The notes beneath the pieces were generated by a model. It was not told where the DNA came from. It worked only from the letters and a program-made list of their open reading frames with translations, and did not search any database. Source: Methylotenera oryzisoli (GTDB lineage Bacteria; Pseudomonadota; Gammaproteobacteria; Burkholderiales; Methylophilaceae). From it: DNA of 64,000 bases. Position 1 is the first letter of the stretch. The number at the start of each line of letters is the position of its first letter. The position numbers and the translations under genes are program-made. The stretch covers positions 62,001-126,000 of the forward strand of contig CAMCVF010000005.1 in the NCBI GenBank assembly GCA_945881735.1, read 5' to 3'. This document shows positions 27,996 to 36,513 of the stretch, one piece after another.

Positions 27996-29120
27996 ATGAA
28001 TACTCTCGCCGTCTACGCTGCCAACCCAGAAGCCACGATTGGCAGAAGGTTTGAAGAACCTGCTTCATCATTACGCAACGCTTTTCAGCGCGACCGCGAT
28101 CGCATTATTCACTCTACCGCTTTTCGCCGCTTAGAATATAAAACGCAAGTATTTGTAAACCACGAGGGCGATTTATTTCGCACCCGTTTAACGCACAGCT
28201 TAGAGGTCGCGCAAATTGCACGCGGCATTGCACGTACCTTAAACCTGCACGAAGACCTAACCGAGGCCATTGCTCTGGCTCACGACTTAGGCCACACCCC
28301 TTTTGGTCATGCGGGCCAAGATGCACTCAACGATTGCATGCGCGATTACGGCGGCTTTGAGCACAATTTGCAATCGTTACGCGTGGTCGATCAATTAGAA
28401 CATCGCTACGCCGAATTTGATGGCTTAAATTTAACCTTTGAATTGCGCGAAGGCATACTTAAGCACTGCTCACTTAAAAACGCCAAACAATTGGGCGATG
28501 TAGGCCAGCGCTTTATTGATAAAACCAACCCCAGCCTAGAGGCGCAGTTAACCAACTTTGCCGATGAAATCGCCTATAACAATCACGACATTGATGACGG
28601 CTTGCGCTCTGGCTTAATTACCATTGAACAACTCCAGGAAGTGGCTTTGTTTAATTCGCAGTTACAAATCGTTAAGGCCAAACACCCTAAGCTTGAGCAA
28701 AGACGGCTGATTCACGAAACCGTGCGCCGCATGATTAACATTTTGGTGGTCGATTTATGTGAAACAAGCGCACAAAATATTCAAAAACTAGCGCCAGAAT
28801 CGATACAAGATATTCGTAATGCGCCTTACCTAATAGCTTTTAGCGCCGAAATTTCGCAACAAAACTTAGCCTTAAAACAGTTTTTACGCAAAAACTTATA
28901 CCATCACTACAAAGTCAACCGCATGAGCGCAAAAGCCGTGCGCATTGTTAAAGAGTTGTTTCAAGTGTTTTTTAGCGACCCTAGCCTGATGCCGCCCGAG
29001 CATCTGCAAAACGCCAACATAGATAAAGCGCGCGCTGTTGCCGATTATATTGCCGGCATGACAGATCGCTTTGCCATTCGCGAACACCGCCGCTTATTTA
29101 CAGTTGAAGAGTCTTTATAG
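27996..29120 (+). CDS. dgt: deoxyguanosinetriphosphate triphosphohydrolase-like protein
   Basis: HD-domain dNTP triphosphohydrolase of the dGTPase family, 374 residues, cleaving dNTPs to the nucleoside and triphosphate. The metal site is seen as [15 protein letters not shown] and [19 protein letters not shown] (the HD pair), with a further Asp in [26 protein letters not shown] at the N-terminus is a family mark. A GTG at 27993 directly abuts the aroB stop; the next codon is an ATG, which I use. Length and motifs fit the shorter dgt-like class, not the E. coli enzyme. The aroB-dgt order is widespread in betaproteobacteria. Confidence 0.93.
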   Translation: MNTLAVYAANPEATIGRRFEEPASSLRNAFQRDRDRIIHSTAFRRLEYKTQVFVNHEGDLFRTRLTHSLEVAQIARGIARTLNLHEDLTEAIALAHDLGHTPFGHAGQDALNDCMRDYGGFEHNLQSLRVVDQLEHRYAEFDGLNLTFELREGILKHCSLKNAKQLGDVGQRFIDKTNPSLEAQLTNFADEIAYNNHDIDDGLRSGLITIEQLQEVALFNSQLQIVKAKHPKLEQRRLIHETVRRMINILVVDLCETSAQNIQKLAPESIQDIRNAPYLIAFSAEISQQNLALKQFLRKNLYHHYKVNRMSAKAVRIVKELFQVFFSDPSLMPPEHLQNANIDKARAVADYIAGMTDRFAIREHRRLFTVEESL

Positions 29121-29290
29121 GCCGCCAATCAAGCTATTACAGCATTTTCAATGTCATAACTGTTGCGCCAATACAACAATTTATTATAACTCACTAAAAA
29201 AACCACAAAACACTTGCTGTTAAAACGGCATCTTTGGCATACTACGTAAACAATCTTAGTAAATAAACGTCAAGTTTGTTTTATTGGGGG

Positions 29291-29302
29291 AGTTCGCGAA
29301 CT
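29291..29302. promoter_or_regulatory. perfect 12-bp palindrome upstream of the porin
   Basis: AGTTCGCGAACT is a perfect palindrome with a GC-rich centre in otherwise AT-rich sequence, 117 bases before the porin ATG. It could be a repressor operator or a stem in a long leader. No clear -35/-10 pair could be fixed around it; TTGCTG at 29214 and CATACT at 29238 are a weak candidate upstream. Confidence 0.4.
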
Positions 29303-29322
29303 TTCTCGTTTTTAGCGTTAAG

Positions 29323-29351
29323 TTGATGTTGTTAAAATTAACAGGCATCAA
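29323..29351 (+). promoter_or_regulatory. leader hairpin before the porin
   Basis: TTGATG (29323-29328) pairs with CATCAA (29346-29351), and inside this GTTAA pairs with TTAAC, giving a stem-loop in what is probably the porin mRNA leader. It lies about 70 bases before the porin start. No protein-coding frame is supported in the 298 bases between dgt and the porin. Confidence 0.3.
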
Positions 29352-29418
29352 TTTTAAACACTAACTAATGAGGGTTATTAAGTTTCAAACTTTAAGAAAT
29401 AAATTTTTGGAGATTCAT

Positions 29419-30633
29419 ATGAAAACAAAATTAAATTTAGCAGTTGCATCAGCTTTATTAGCTGTAGCATCAAGCGCTAACGCTGGTATCACGATTCCAG
29501 CTGGCGATTGGACACTAGACATCGGTGGCGTTGTAAACGCTTACTACACATCAACAAGCTACAGTGGTACTACTGGTGTTGGTACTGGTCCTTTAGGCTT
29601 AGGTGATGCCCTTCAAGATACAACAAGCAACATCACAACTGGCCTGTTACCTAACTACCTATCAGTTTCTGGTAAAACACGTCAAAACGATTTAGATGTT
29701 GGTTTCACAATCTCAATCAACCCAGGTGCTTCAACAACACAAGCTGGTATTCAAGGTTCACAACAAGAAAACCGTCAAGCGTTCTTAACATTTGGCGACA
29801 AATCATGGGGCTCTATCAAATTAGGTAAAGACTTAGGTATCTACGCTTCTGACGCTATCTTAAACGACATGACATTGTTAGGCGTTGGTTCATCAGCTGG
29901 TTCATTAGCTGGTAACACAACAACTCTAGGTCGTATCGGTACTGGTTTTATGTATGCTGACTGGAAATCACAAGTAGCTTACTCATCACCAAATTTCAAT
30001 GGCTTCAGCTTCACAGTTGGCTTAACACAAGGCTGGAATGCTTTAGATAGTGGTTATGGTTTGAATTCTTCTGGTAGTACTCTGCGTAGTGGCTCACAAA
30101 CTGCGTACGAAGGTAAAGCTTCTTACGAGTGGGCTGGCGACGTAGCAGGTAAAGTTTGGGTATCTGGTATTTCACAAGAAGTTGAAGGCTTACAAACAAA
30201 TTTAGGCGTAACAAGCGAAACTGCGACTGCATTTGACATCGGCGCTAACGTTAATGTTGCTGGTTTTGGTTTAACTGGTTACTACGGTCAAGGCGAAGGT
30301 ATCGGTCAAACAGTACAGTTCATGGATGGTTTCGATGAAAATGGTCAAACACGTGATTCAGACCAATGGTACGTACAAGCTACCTACACCATTCCAGGTG
30401 TTGGTACTAAATTAGGCGCTTCATACGGTGAATCTACATTAGACGGCAACGCAGTTGATGGATTCAGTGAACTTCAAGACTCTATGTGGACAGTTGGTGC
30501 TTACCACCCAATTACAAAACACTTGAACTTGGTTGCTGAGTACTCACAATCTGAGCGTGAGTTTAATGACCGTGTAGTAACTAATTCAGCTGAAGCAAAA
30601 ACTATCTCTTTAGGCGCAATCTTATTCTTCTAG
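29419..30633 (+). CDS. outer-membrane porin
   Basis: Outer-membrane beta-barrel of 404 residues. A signal peptide, MKTKLNLAVASALLAVASSANA, ends near residue 22, and the mature protein begins with GITIPAGDWTLDIGGVVNAY. The rest alternates short amphipathic strands with Gly/Ser/Thr-rich loops and ends in a strand, TISLGAILFF, with the C-terminal Phe recognised by BAM. GGAG lies 6 bases before the ATG at 29419; the longer frame from 29368 would prefix 17 residues to a perfect signal peptide and is rejected. Codon choice is strongly restricted (for example GGT, TCA, ACA), typical of a highly expressed gene. A strong terminator follows. Substrate specificity is unknown. Confidence 0.9.
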   Translation: MKTKLNLAVASALLAVASSANAGITIPAGDWTLDIGGVVNAYYTSTSYSGTTGVGTGPLGLGDALQDTTSNITTGLLPNYLSVSGKTRQNDLDVGFTISINPGASTTQAGIQGSQQENRQAFLTFGDKSWGSIKLGKDLGIYASDAILNDMTLLGVGSSAGSLAGNTTTLGRIGTGFMYADWKSQVAYSSPNFNGFSFTVGLTQGWNALDSGYGLNSSGSTLRSGSQTAYEGKASYEWAGDVAGKVWVSGISQEVEGLQTNLGVTSETATAFDIGANVNVAGFGLTGYYGQGEGIGQTVQFMDGFDENGQTRDSDQWYVQATYTIPGVGTKLGASYGESTLDGNAVDGFSELQDSMWTVGAYHPITKHLNLVAEYSQSEREFNDRVVTNSAEAKTISLGAILFF

Positions 30634-30674
30634 GATAAGGCAGGGTTAACCCTGTTAGCTTAAAGTTATAAATA

Positions 30675-30703
30675 AAAACGGCAACTTCGGTTGCCGTTTT
30701 TTT
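30675..30703 (+). terminator. intrinsic terminator of the porin
   Basis: An 11-bp stem, AAAACGGCAAC / GTTGCCGTTTT, closes a TTCG tetraloop and continues into a run of seven T (30697-30703). It is the textbook strong terminator form and lies 42 bases after the stop. Confidence 0.95.
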
Positions 30704-30765
30704 ATGTCATTTCTTAGCAGTGCTTAGCAATACCGCAGAATATATTAGCTAAAGCTCATTATTAA

Positions 30766-30831
30766 TGCGAGTAGCGGAGCTTGGCAATCCAAGCAGTTAT
30801 ACTAGATTGCTTCGTCGTTACACAACTCGCA
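30766..30831. repeat. 66-bp imperfect palindromic dispersed-type repeat
   Basis: Outer arms TGCGAG (30766-30771) and CTCGCA (30826-30831) pair, as do inner arms GCAATC (30784-30789) and GATTGC (30805-30810). The right side, GATTGCTTCGTCG...CTCGCAA, and the left side, GCGAG..GCGGAGC..GGCAATCC, strongly resemble a short non-coding palindromic repeat that I recall from many Gram-negative genomes. An internal hairpin, GCTTGG-CAAT-CCAAGC, is also possible. Only one copy is in this window. Confidence 0.55.
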
Positions 30832-30848
30832 AATACGTTTGTTATAAT
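30819..30848 (+). promoter_or_regulatory. candidate sigma70 promoter of the DUF6445 gene
   Basis: A perfect -10, TATAAT (30843-30848), has TACACA (4 of 6 to TTGACA) 18 bases upstream. The -35 lies inside the right arm of the palindromic repeat. Transcription would start near 30855, about 33 bases before the ATG. Confidence 0.4.
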
Positions 30849-30887
30849 CTTAAATAAATAAAATCAGCGGCCATAGAAAAGTACACT

Positions 30888-31562
30888 ATGAATCTATATC
30901 CAGTAACAATCATTGAAAATTTTTATGAAAACCCTGATGCGATTAGAAAGTTTGCATTGGCGCAAAAATATACTTTGTGTCATGAAAGGGAAGATTTAGA
31001 GTACGTTTATCCTGGTGGTCGAACAAAAGATTTATTCGACATAGATAAAGCTTTGCATGAAAAAATTTTAAAAAAAATAGTATCTGTTTTTCATAATGCA
31101 TCATACGATATAATGCGTTGGGCAATCTCTACAAGCTTTCAAAGCGTAACAAAAGAGTATGGGGAAGGTATTATTCACACAGACCACAATACAATATTTG
31201 CTGCCGTACTATATTTATCGCCAGATGCACCATTAAATTCAGGCACATCTTTATTTAAGCCAAATACAAATTTTGATGAAGAAAAGTATAAACAAGCCTT
31301 ACTAGAAAATGATTCAAATTTCAGAGCAGGAAAAATTGCGATGGATACCGGTTATCACAGCATGTTTGATGAAATTGTGCGGGTTAATAACGTTTATAAC
31401 ACGCTAATTATCTATGAAGGCCGGCATTACCATGCGGCTAATAATTTTTTTGGTAAAAACCTACAAGATTCACGCTTGGCGCAGGTGTTTTTTATTAACA
31501 AAATTGATGCGCAAAAACAAAGTGTATTTCCACTGAGTAGAACTAAAGCAATTAGAGTGTGA
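30888..31562 (+). CDS. DUF6445 protein, probable 2OG-Fe(II) oxygenase-like fold
   Basis: A 224-residue cytoplasmic protein. The start MNLYPVTIIENFYENPDAIRK is typical of DUF6445 and related proteins. HTDH at 97-100 followed by AAVLYLSP resembles the HxD metal motif and strand of 2-oxoglutarate/Fe(II) oxygenases. The distal His is probably His180 or His182 in EGRHYHAANNFFG, with Arg196 (DSRLAQVFF) at the 2-oxoglutarate position. Fold and residues are inferred by pattern; substrate is unknown. Base composition is more AT-rich than the flanking core genes, and it sits alone between a palindromic repeat and a porin gene fragment, so recent acquisition is plausible. Confidence 0.7.
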   Translation: MNLYPVTIIENFYENPDAIRKFALAQKYTLCHEREDLEYVYPGGRTKDLFDIDKALHEKILKKIVSVFHNASYDIMRWAISTSFQSVTKEYGEGIIHTDHNTIFAAVLYLSPDAPLNSGTSLFKPNTNFDEEKYKQALLENDSNFRAGKIAMDTGYHSMFDEIVRVNNVYNTLIIYEGRHYHAANNFFGKNLQDSRLAQVFFINKIDAQKQSVFPLSRTKAIRV

Positions 31563-31704
31563 TTATTTTTTCAAAAAAATGTTTCGTTAAGTTTTATTAA
31601 CATGTTTTTGTATCTAAATGTTTTCTTATATAAGATGTTAGAAATTTAAAGATTAGTCTTTTGTACACGTTTACTGTGTAAAAGTGAAATATTCATTTCT
31701 CCGT

Positions 31705-31931
31705 TTAGGTTTGATGCATAAAGGTAAATCAACCTCAGATGGTAACTCTATGATTCATTTAACGACAACAAGAGCAATATGTGGACTGTTGGTGTTTACT
31801 ACCCAACCACAAAACATTTGAACTTAGTTACTGATTACTTAATAGCTAAAGACTTAGTAGATAACAAAGTTGCTACAGATTCTGAAGTAGAAGTAAAAAC
31901 TATTTCTTTAGGCGCAATCTTATTCCTCTAG
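31705..31931 (+). pseudogene. decayed 3' fragment of a second porin gene
   Basis: Translation of 31752-31931 gives DSFNDNKSNMWTVGVYYP and onward to TISLGAILFL and a stop, closely matching the last ~65 residues of the porin at 29419 (MWTVGAYHPITKHLNL, TISLGAILFF). Upstream, 31705-31749 reads LGLMHKGKSTSDGNS, matching the porin segment LGASYGESTLDGN, but in a different frame. A one-base deletion near 31749 and an in-frame TAA at 31743 disrupt the gene. Similarity continues a little past the stop codon. There is no 5' part or signal peptide in the preceding 140 bases, which show no other feature. It is a truncated duplicate, not a working gene. Confidence 0.9.
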
Positions 31932-31994
31932 TTTAATGCAGGCTTAGCCTACTTAAGTGAGTGAATAAAACAATCCATTTATAATCTTCCTATT

Positions 31995-32855
31995 ATGTTG
32001 CTTTCAGTCAATCAAACTATTCAACAGAGTGAAGCACGGCTAATCACCCATTTAAAAATAAATGGCGATGAAGCGAAATTTGAATCGCAGCTTTTGTTGC
32101 AGCACGTTTTAAATGTCAATCGTGCATGGCTTATTGCACATGCTTTGGACTCTGTTCAAGAAGACGTTTACAAAAAATTTGAAGCATTACTTATACGCCG
32201 TTTAAATGGTGAGCCAATTGCTTATATTTTAGGCTCTCGAGAGTTTTTTGGTTTACCAATTAAAGTTTCGACTGATACGTTAATACCAAGGCCAGACACC
32301 GAAACACTAGTTGAAATAGCGTTAGATAAAATGTCGGCAAAGTTAAGCCTTGATACTTTAGACCTTGGCACAGGGTCTGGCGCAATTGCATTGGCCATTG
32401 CCAAGCATCGCCAAAACGCACAAATAACTGCCGTTGATGCCTGCCAAGAGGCCTTGGCTGTTGCCATTGAAAATGCGCAACTTTTGAATATTAAAAATGT
32501 GCATTTTGAATTGAGTAACTGGTTTAGCGCGATAAGAAATCAGAAATTTGATGTCATTGTCAGCAACCCGCCTTATATTGAAGCCAATGACGCGCACTTA
32601 AAGCAGGGTGATCTGCGTTTTGAACCACTTTCTGCTCTAGCTTCTGGCGCAGATGGCTTGCAGGATATTCGCACAATTATCAGCCAAGCGCCGCAGCACC
32701 TTAACCCGCAAGGTTGGCTGCTGCTAGAGCACGGTTATAATCAGGCTGAGCAAGTTGCTGCACTATTAAAACAAGCTGGGTTTAGCCAGATTAGTCATGC
32801 ACAAGATTTAGCCGGAATTAACCGTGTGACGATGGGTAAATTTTCAAAATCATAA
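31995..32855 (+). CDS. prmC: peptide chain release factor N5-glutamine methyltransferase
   Basis: Methylates the GGQ glutamine of release factors using S-adenosylmethionine. It is 286 residues. A helical N-terminal domain (about 1-75) recognises the release factor. The linker has YILGSREFFGL and LIPRPDTE, then the methyltransferase domain has the SAM motif DLGTGSGAIALA (123-134) and the catalytic NPPY at 191-194. Its substrate RF1 is encoded at 7972-9054, not adjacent as in many genomes. It follows the porin fragment and precedes metX by 128 bases. Confidence 0.95.
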   Translation: MLLSVNQTIQQSEARLITHLKINGDEAKFESQLLLQHVLNVNRAWLIAHALDSVQEDVYKKFEALLIRRLNGEPIAYILGSREFFGLPIKVSTDTLIPRPDTETLVEIALDKMSAKLSLDTLDLGTGSGAIALAIAKHRQNAQITAVDACQEALAVAIENAQLLNIKNVHFELSNWFSAIRNQKFDVIVSNPPYIEANDAHLKQGDLRFEPLSALASGADGLQDIRTIISQAPQHLNPQGWLLLEHGYNQAEQVAALLKQAGFSQISHAQDLAGINRVTMGKFSKS

Positions 32856-32983
32856 TTCTAAGCGGCTGCAAATAATCTAATGCTTCTATGAATAATCCTT
32901 CAAAGTGCATTCTTTACTATTACTAAGATTGACAGGCTTGGCTGAGGGGTTATTTATAGGCTTTTAAATAGTATAATTAGTGT

Positions 32984-34108
32984 ATGTCTGAACATAATTC
33001 TATTGGTATTGTAAAAGCCCAAACAGCACACTTTGATACCCCGCTAAATCTAAAAAGTGGCGGAACATTGCCGCAATTTCATTTGGTGTACGAGACCTAT
33101 GGCACGCTAAATGCTGACAAAAGCAATGCTGTCATCATTTGTCATGCACTTTCGGGTAACCACCATGTGGCAGGAAGATACGCCGAAACCGATAAAAATG
33201 CCGGCTGGTGGGATAACTTAATTGGCCCTAATAAGCCGCTAGATACCAACAAGTTTTTTGTGATTGGACTGAATAATTTGGGCGGCTGTCATGGTAGCTC
33301 TGGGCCAAGCAGCATTAATCCTGAAACCAATCAACCGTTTGGCGCTAGCTTTCCAATTGTGACAGTTGAAGATTGGGTGAACTCACAAGTTAGGTTATTG
33401 GAACACCTTGGCATATCAACATTGGCGGCGGTTGTGGGAGGTAGCCTTGGCGGCATGCAGGCTTTGCAATGGACAATTGCTTACCCCGATTTAGTGCGAC
33501 ACGCTTTGGTGATTGCCTCTGCGCCTAATTTAACCGCTCAAAATATTGCCTTTAACGAAGTGGCGCGCCAAGCGATTATGACAGACCCTGAGTTTTACGC
33601 AGGAGATTATTACGCGCACAACACGGTGCCGCGACGTGGACTAAGAATTGCGCGCATGCTTGGGCATATTACCTACTTAAGTGATGACGCCATGGGCGAA
33701 AAATTTGGCCGTAAACTTAAAGACACGATTAAGTATGGTTTTGACGTGGAATTTGAAATGGAATCTTACTTGCGCTACCAAGGCGATAAGTTTGCTGGCG
33801 AGTTTGATGCCAATACCTATTTGCGCATGACGCGCGCACTAGATTATTACGACCCCGCACTGGAATTTGATAATGATTTAAGTGCTGCCTTAAAAGTGGC
33901 TAAAGCACAATTTTTGGTGGTGTCTTTCACTAGTGATTGGCGTTTTTCGCCTGCACGCTCACGCGAAATTGTAAAAGCGTTGCTGGATAACGAACGGACT
34001 GTGAGCTATGCCGAAGTAACGGCCGCGCATGGGCATGATGCGTTTTTAATGCCGGATGCGCATTATCACGCGATTTTACGCACCTATTTACAAAAAATAG
34101 AGGTGTGA
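32984..34108 (+). CDS. metX: homoserine O-acyltransferase MetX
   Basis: Alpha/beta-hydrolase-fold enzyme that acylates homoserine in methionine synthesis. It is 374 residues. The nucleophile Ser154 is in [14 protein letters not shown]. The Asp is in [10 protein letters not shown] and the His in [10 protein letters not shown], completing the triad. [13 protein letters not shown] and [16 protein letters not shown] are family motifs. Whether the acyl donor is acetyl-CoA or succinyl-CoA cannot be told from annotation-level motifs; many proteobacterial MetX proteins use succinyl-CoA. It overlaps metW, its usual partner. A -35-like TTGACA lies at 32929, but no matching -10 was convincing, and no SAM riboswitch was recognised in the leader. 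Confidence 0.95.
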   Translation: MSEHNSIGIVKAQTAHFDTPLNLKSGGTLPQFHLVYETYGTLNADKSNAVIICHALSGNHHVAGRYAETDKNAGWWDNLIGPNKPLDTNKFFVIGLNNLGGCHGSSGPSSINPETNQPFGASFPIVTVEDWVNSQVRLLEHLGISTLAAVVGGSLGGMQALQWTIAYPDLVRHALVIASAPNLTAQNIAFNEVARQAIMTDPEFYAGDYYAHNTVPRRGLRIARMLGHITYLSDDAMGEKFGRKLKDTIKYGFDVEFEMESYLRYQGDKFAGEFDANTYLRMTRALDYYDPALEFDNDLSAALKVAKAQFLVVSFTSDWRFSPARSREIVKALLDNERTVSYAEVTAAHGHDAFLMPDAHYHAILRTYLQKIEV

Positions 34109-34110
34109 TT

Positions 34111-34740
34111 GTGACTAAAACCATGGATAATAATGTAAATTTTACAAATTCAGAAATTAAATACCGCCAAGATTTTGCCATTATCGCGGGCTGGGTTCGT
34201 TTTGGCTCAAAAGTGCTGGATTTAGGTTGTGGCGATGGCAGTTTATTGCAGTTTTTACATAGCAGCTTAGAAGCAAGAGCTTATGGTGTAGAAAAGGATG
34301 ATGCCAATTGGTTGGCCTGCTTACAAAATGGCACCAACGTCATTCAAATGGATTTGGAGGCAGGGTTATCGGGCTTTGAGGACCAATCATTTGATACTGT
34401 TATTCTTTCGCAAACGCTACAAGCTATGCACAACACAGAAGCCATTGTGCAAGAAATGTTACGCGTTGGGCGCGAAGTGATTGTGACGTTCCCCAATTTT
34501 GGCTACTGGCGTAATCGATTACAAATCACGGCTGGCAGTATGCCCGTATCCAAAACTTTACCTTATCAATGGTACGACACACCGAATGTTCACCTTTGTA
34601 CGATTAACGATTTTGACAAATTTTGTAAAAATCACAAAATTGAGGTGATGGAGCGCAAGGTGATTACCGATGCGCAAGAAATTAGTTTTATGCCTAATTT
34701 TTTAGGCAATTTGGCGATGTATCGCTTAAAAGCCGCTTAA
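34111..34740 (+). CDS. metW: methionine biosynthesis protein MetW
   Basis: SAM-dependent methyltransferase-fold protein that is almost always paired with metX and is needed for its function in several bacteria. About 209 residues. The nucleotide-binding motif VLDLGCGDGSLLQFL lies near the N-terminus, with SFDTVILSQTLQAM and TFPNFGYWRNR further on, all MetW marks. In-frame starts are GTG 34105 (overlapping the metX stop), GTG 34111 and ATG 34123. AGAGG is spaced 7 bases from 34111, so I prefer it. It converges on the ampG-like gene with an 8-base gap. Confidence 0.94.
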   Translation: MTKTMDNNVNFTNSEIKYRQDFAIIAGWVRFGSKVLDLGCGDGSLLQFLHSSLEARAYGVEKDDANWLACLQNGTNVIQMDLEAGLSGFEDQSFDTVILSQTLQAMHNTEAIVQEMLRVGREVIVTFPNFGYWRNRLQITAGSMPVSKTLPYQWYDTPNVHLCTINDFDKFCKNHKIEVMERKVITDAQEISFMPNFLGNLAMYRLKAA

Positions 34741-34748
34741 TTTTCTGA

Positions 34749-36248
34749 TCATTTTTGGTTTTTCTGATTCAGCGAATTAATGGCTAGTCGCATCCACCAC
34801 AGCATCACAATACCCGGTACTGCCATCACTACCGAGAATAAGAAGAAGTTTGACCAGCCCAAAGTTTCAGATAACACACCTGCCACTGGGCTAACGTAAA
34901 TCCGCCCTACCGCCGCCAAGGCAGAAAGTAGCGCATAGTGCGTGGCGCTAAACTGGTTGTTGCACAAACTCATCAGCAAGGCCACAAATGCTGCCGTGCC
35001 CATGCCGCTGGTAATGTTTTCTAGCGCAATCGCGCTCATCAATAACCAATCGATTTGCGTTGGCTCTAAAACTGAAACAAAGCCTAAATCAAATGGCATA
35101 AGCATAAAACTACCCCAAGCGCCCTTGCCCAAAACAGCCAATGCGTAAAAACCAAAGTTAGACAGCAATTGCAATATGCCAAAACTCATCAGTGCTTGAA
35201 ATAAACTTAGCCGTATCATCAGCAGGCCCGCTAAAAATGCGCCAATAATGGTGAGCCAAATGCCAATGATTTTATTGACGATGCCAACCTCAATTTGGCT
35301 AAACGCCATGCCTTTTAGTAAAAACGGGGTGAACAAACTGCCTGCAAATGCGTCGCCCAGCTTATATAAAATAATTAAAATTAAGAACGCCCAAGCACCT
35401 TGCTGGCTAAAGTAACTCGCTAGCGATTGATTTAAGGTGGCAAAGCCAGCTTTTTGCGCCGCCTTCAAACCCAATGGCAGCGCCACGGCCAAGCTTGTCA
35501 TTACATATGCCAATTGCATCCATTTGTTGGATTCTTGCAAATTGATGCCCGCCAAGTTAAATGCCATACGCACCAAATACACGCCTGCCAGAACACCGAC
35601 TAACATGGCAAAAAAGCCCAGCAATTCTTTTTTAGGATCGCTGGCAAGTGGCTTAATATCACTCTTTACCGAAGGCAAAAATAGTAGTGAAAATAGCGCT
35701 ACGCCCAACATAATGGCCGCCATTACCGCATAAACCTTACCCCAACTTTGCCATTGTTCTGCCCAAATAAGCGCAATGCCGCCAGATGCAATCATGCCAA
35801 TGCGATAACCTAGCACCGACATGGACGCGCCAATACCACGCTCATCTACGCGCAGTAAATCGGTGCGGTAGGCATCAATTACAATATCTTGAGAGGCTGA
35901 TAAAAAAGCGATAAGTAAGGCAATTGCGGCAAATACACCAGGTTTTAGTGCAAACGAAATAGTTGATAGATAATAAGTGCTGGCTGCTAAAATTAATTGC
36001 GTCAGCACCAGCCAACCGCGCCTGCGTCCAAAAAAGGGCAGCTCAAAGCGATCCATTAGCGGCGCCCACAAAAACTTAAAGGTGTATGGCACGCCCACAA
36101 GCGCCAAAAAGCCAATGGTGGCAATCGCCACACCATCGGTAGTGAGCCACGCCTGCATGGCCTGACCCGTGAGCGCAAGCGGCAAGCCTGAGGCGAACCC
36201 TAGCAACAATATAGCTACAAGCCGATGTATGCGCTGCAATTGTTTCAT
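34749..36248 (-). CDS. ampG: AmpG-family muropeptide permease (MFS)
   Basis: Inner-membrane major facilitator of 499 residues with about 12-14 hydrophobic segments. It begins LLGFASGLPLALTGQAMQAW, followed by KFLWAPLMDRFELPFFGRRR, the two AmpG hallmarks. VIDAYRTDLL and RIGMIASGG are also conserved. Family members import GlcNAc-anhydromuramyl peptides released from the wall for recycling. That fits a genome rich in wall-synthesis genes here, but no ampD, nagZ or ampC is in the window, so the substrate is inferred. The 265-base gap to xth shows no convincing gene. Confidence 0.88.
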   Translation of the reverse strand: MKQLQRIHRLVAILLLGFASGLPLALTGQAMQAWLTTDGVAIATIGFLALVGVPYTFKFLWAPLMDRFELPFFGRRRGWLVLTQLILAASTYYLSTISFALKPGVFAAIALLIAFLSASQDIVIDAYRTDLLRVDERGIGASMSVLGYRIGMIASGGIALIWAEQWQSWGKVYAVMAAIMLGVALFSLLFLPSVKSDIKPLASDPKKELLGFFAMLVGVLAGVYLVRMAFNLAGINLQESNKWMQLAYVMTSLAVALPLGLKAAQKAGFATLNQSLASYFSQQGAWAFLILIILYKLGDAFAGSLFTPFLLKGMAFSQIEVGIVNKIIGIWLTIIGAFLAGLLMIRLSLFQALMSFGILQLLSNFGFYALAVLGKGAWGSFMLMPFDLGFVSVLEPTQIDWLLMSAIALENITSGMGTAAFVALLMSLCNNQFSATHYALLSALAAVGRIYVSPVAGVLSETLGWSNFFLFSVVMAVPGIVMLWWMRLAINSLNQKNQK

Positions 36249-36513
36249 GTGGATACTTTAGTCTAGTTAAAGTCACATTCTAACCAATGCACACCTGTAA
36301 AGTAAAAATATGTCATGAAAATAATCTGTAAGTATTTGCAAATAATGCGACAAGTACATGTTACTAAGCCAAGGAAACCAATCGTGTTGAAACGTAATGT
36401 AATTTTTTAGGGCATAGTTTATTGTTTAGCATATCGACCATTGCCGCCGAATTCGCATTTAAAATTAGCAAGACTTACAAAAGTTTTTTATCGATTCAAT
36501 TTTTAACGGTGGA

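Noticed and set aside
32929-32977. Promoter for metX from TTGACA (32929) and TATAAT (32972)
   Set aside because: The two hexamers are 37 bases apart, too far for one promoter, and neither has a good partner at 16-18 bases. The TATAAT would give a nearly leaderless metX message.
32856-32983. SAM riboswitch before metX
   Set aside because: No SAM-I, SAM-II or SAH-type conserved core was recognised in the 128-base leader.
36315-36410. 31-codon plus-strand open frame in the ampG-xth gap
   Set aside because: No ribosome binding site, no recognisable motif, and a length expected by chance in AT-rich sequence.
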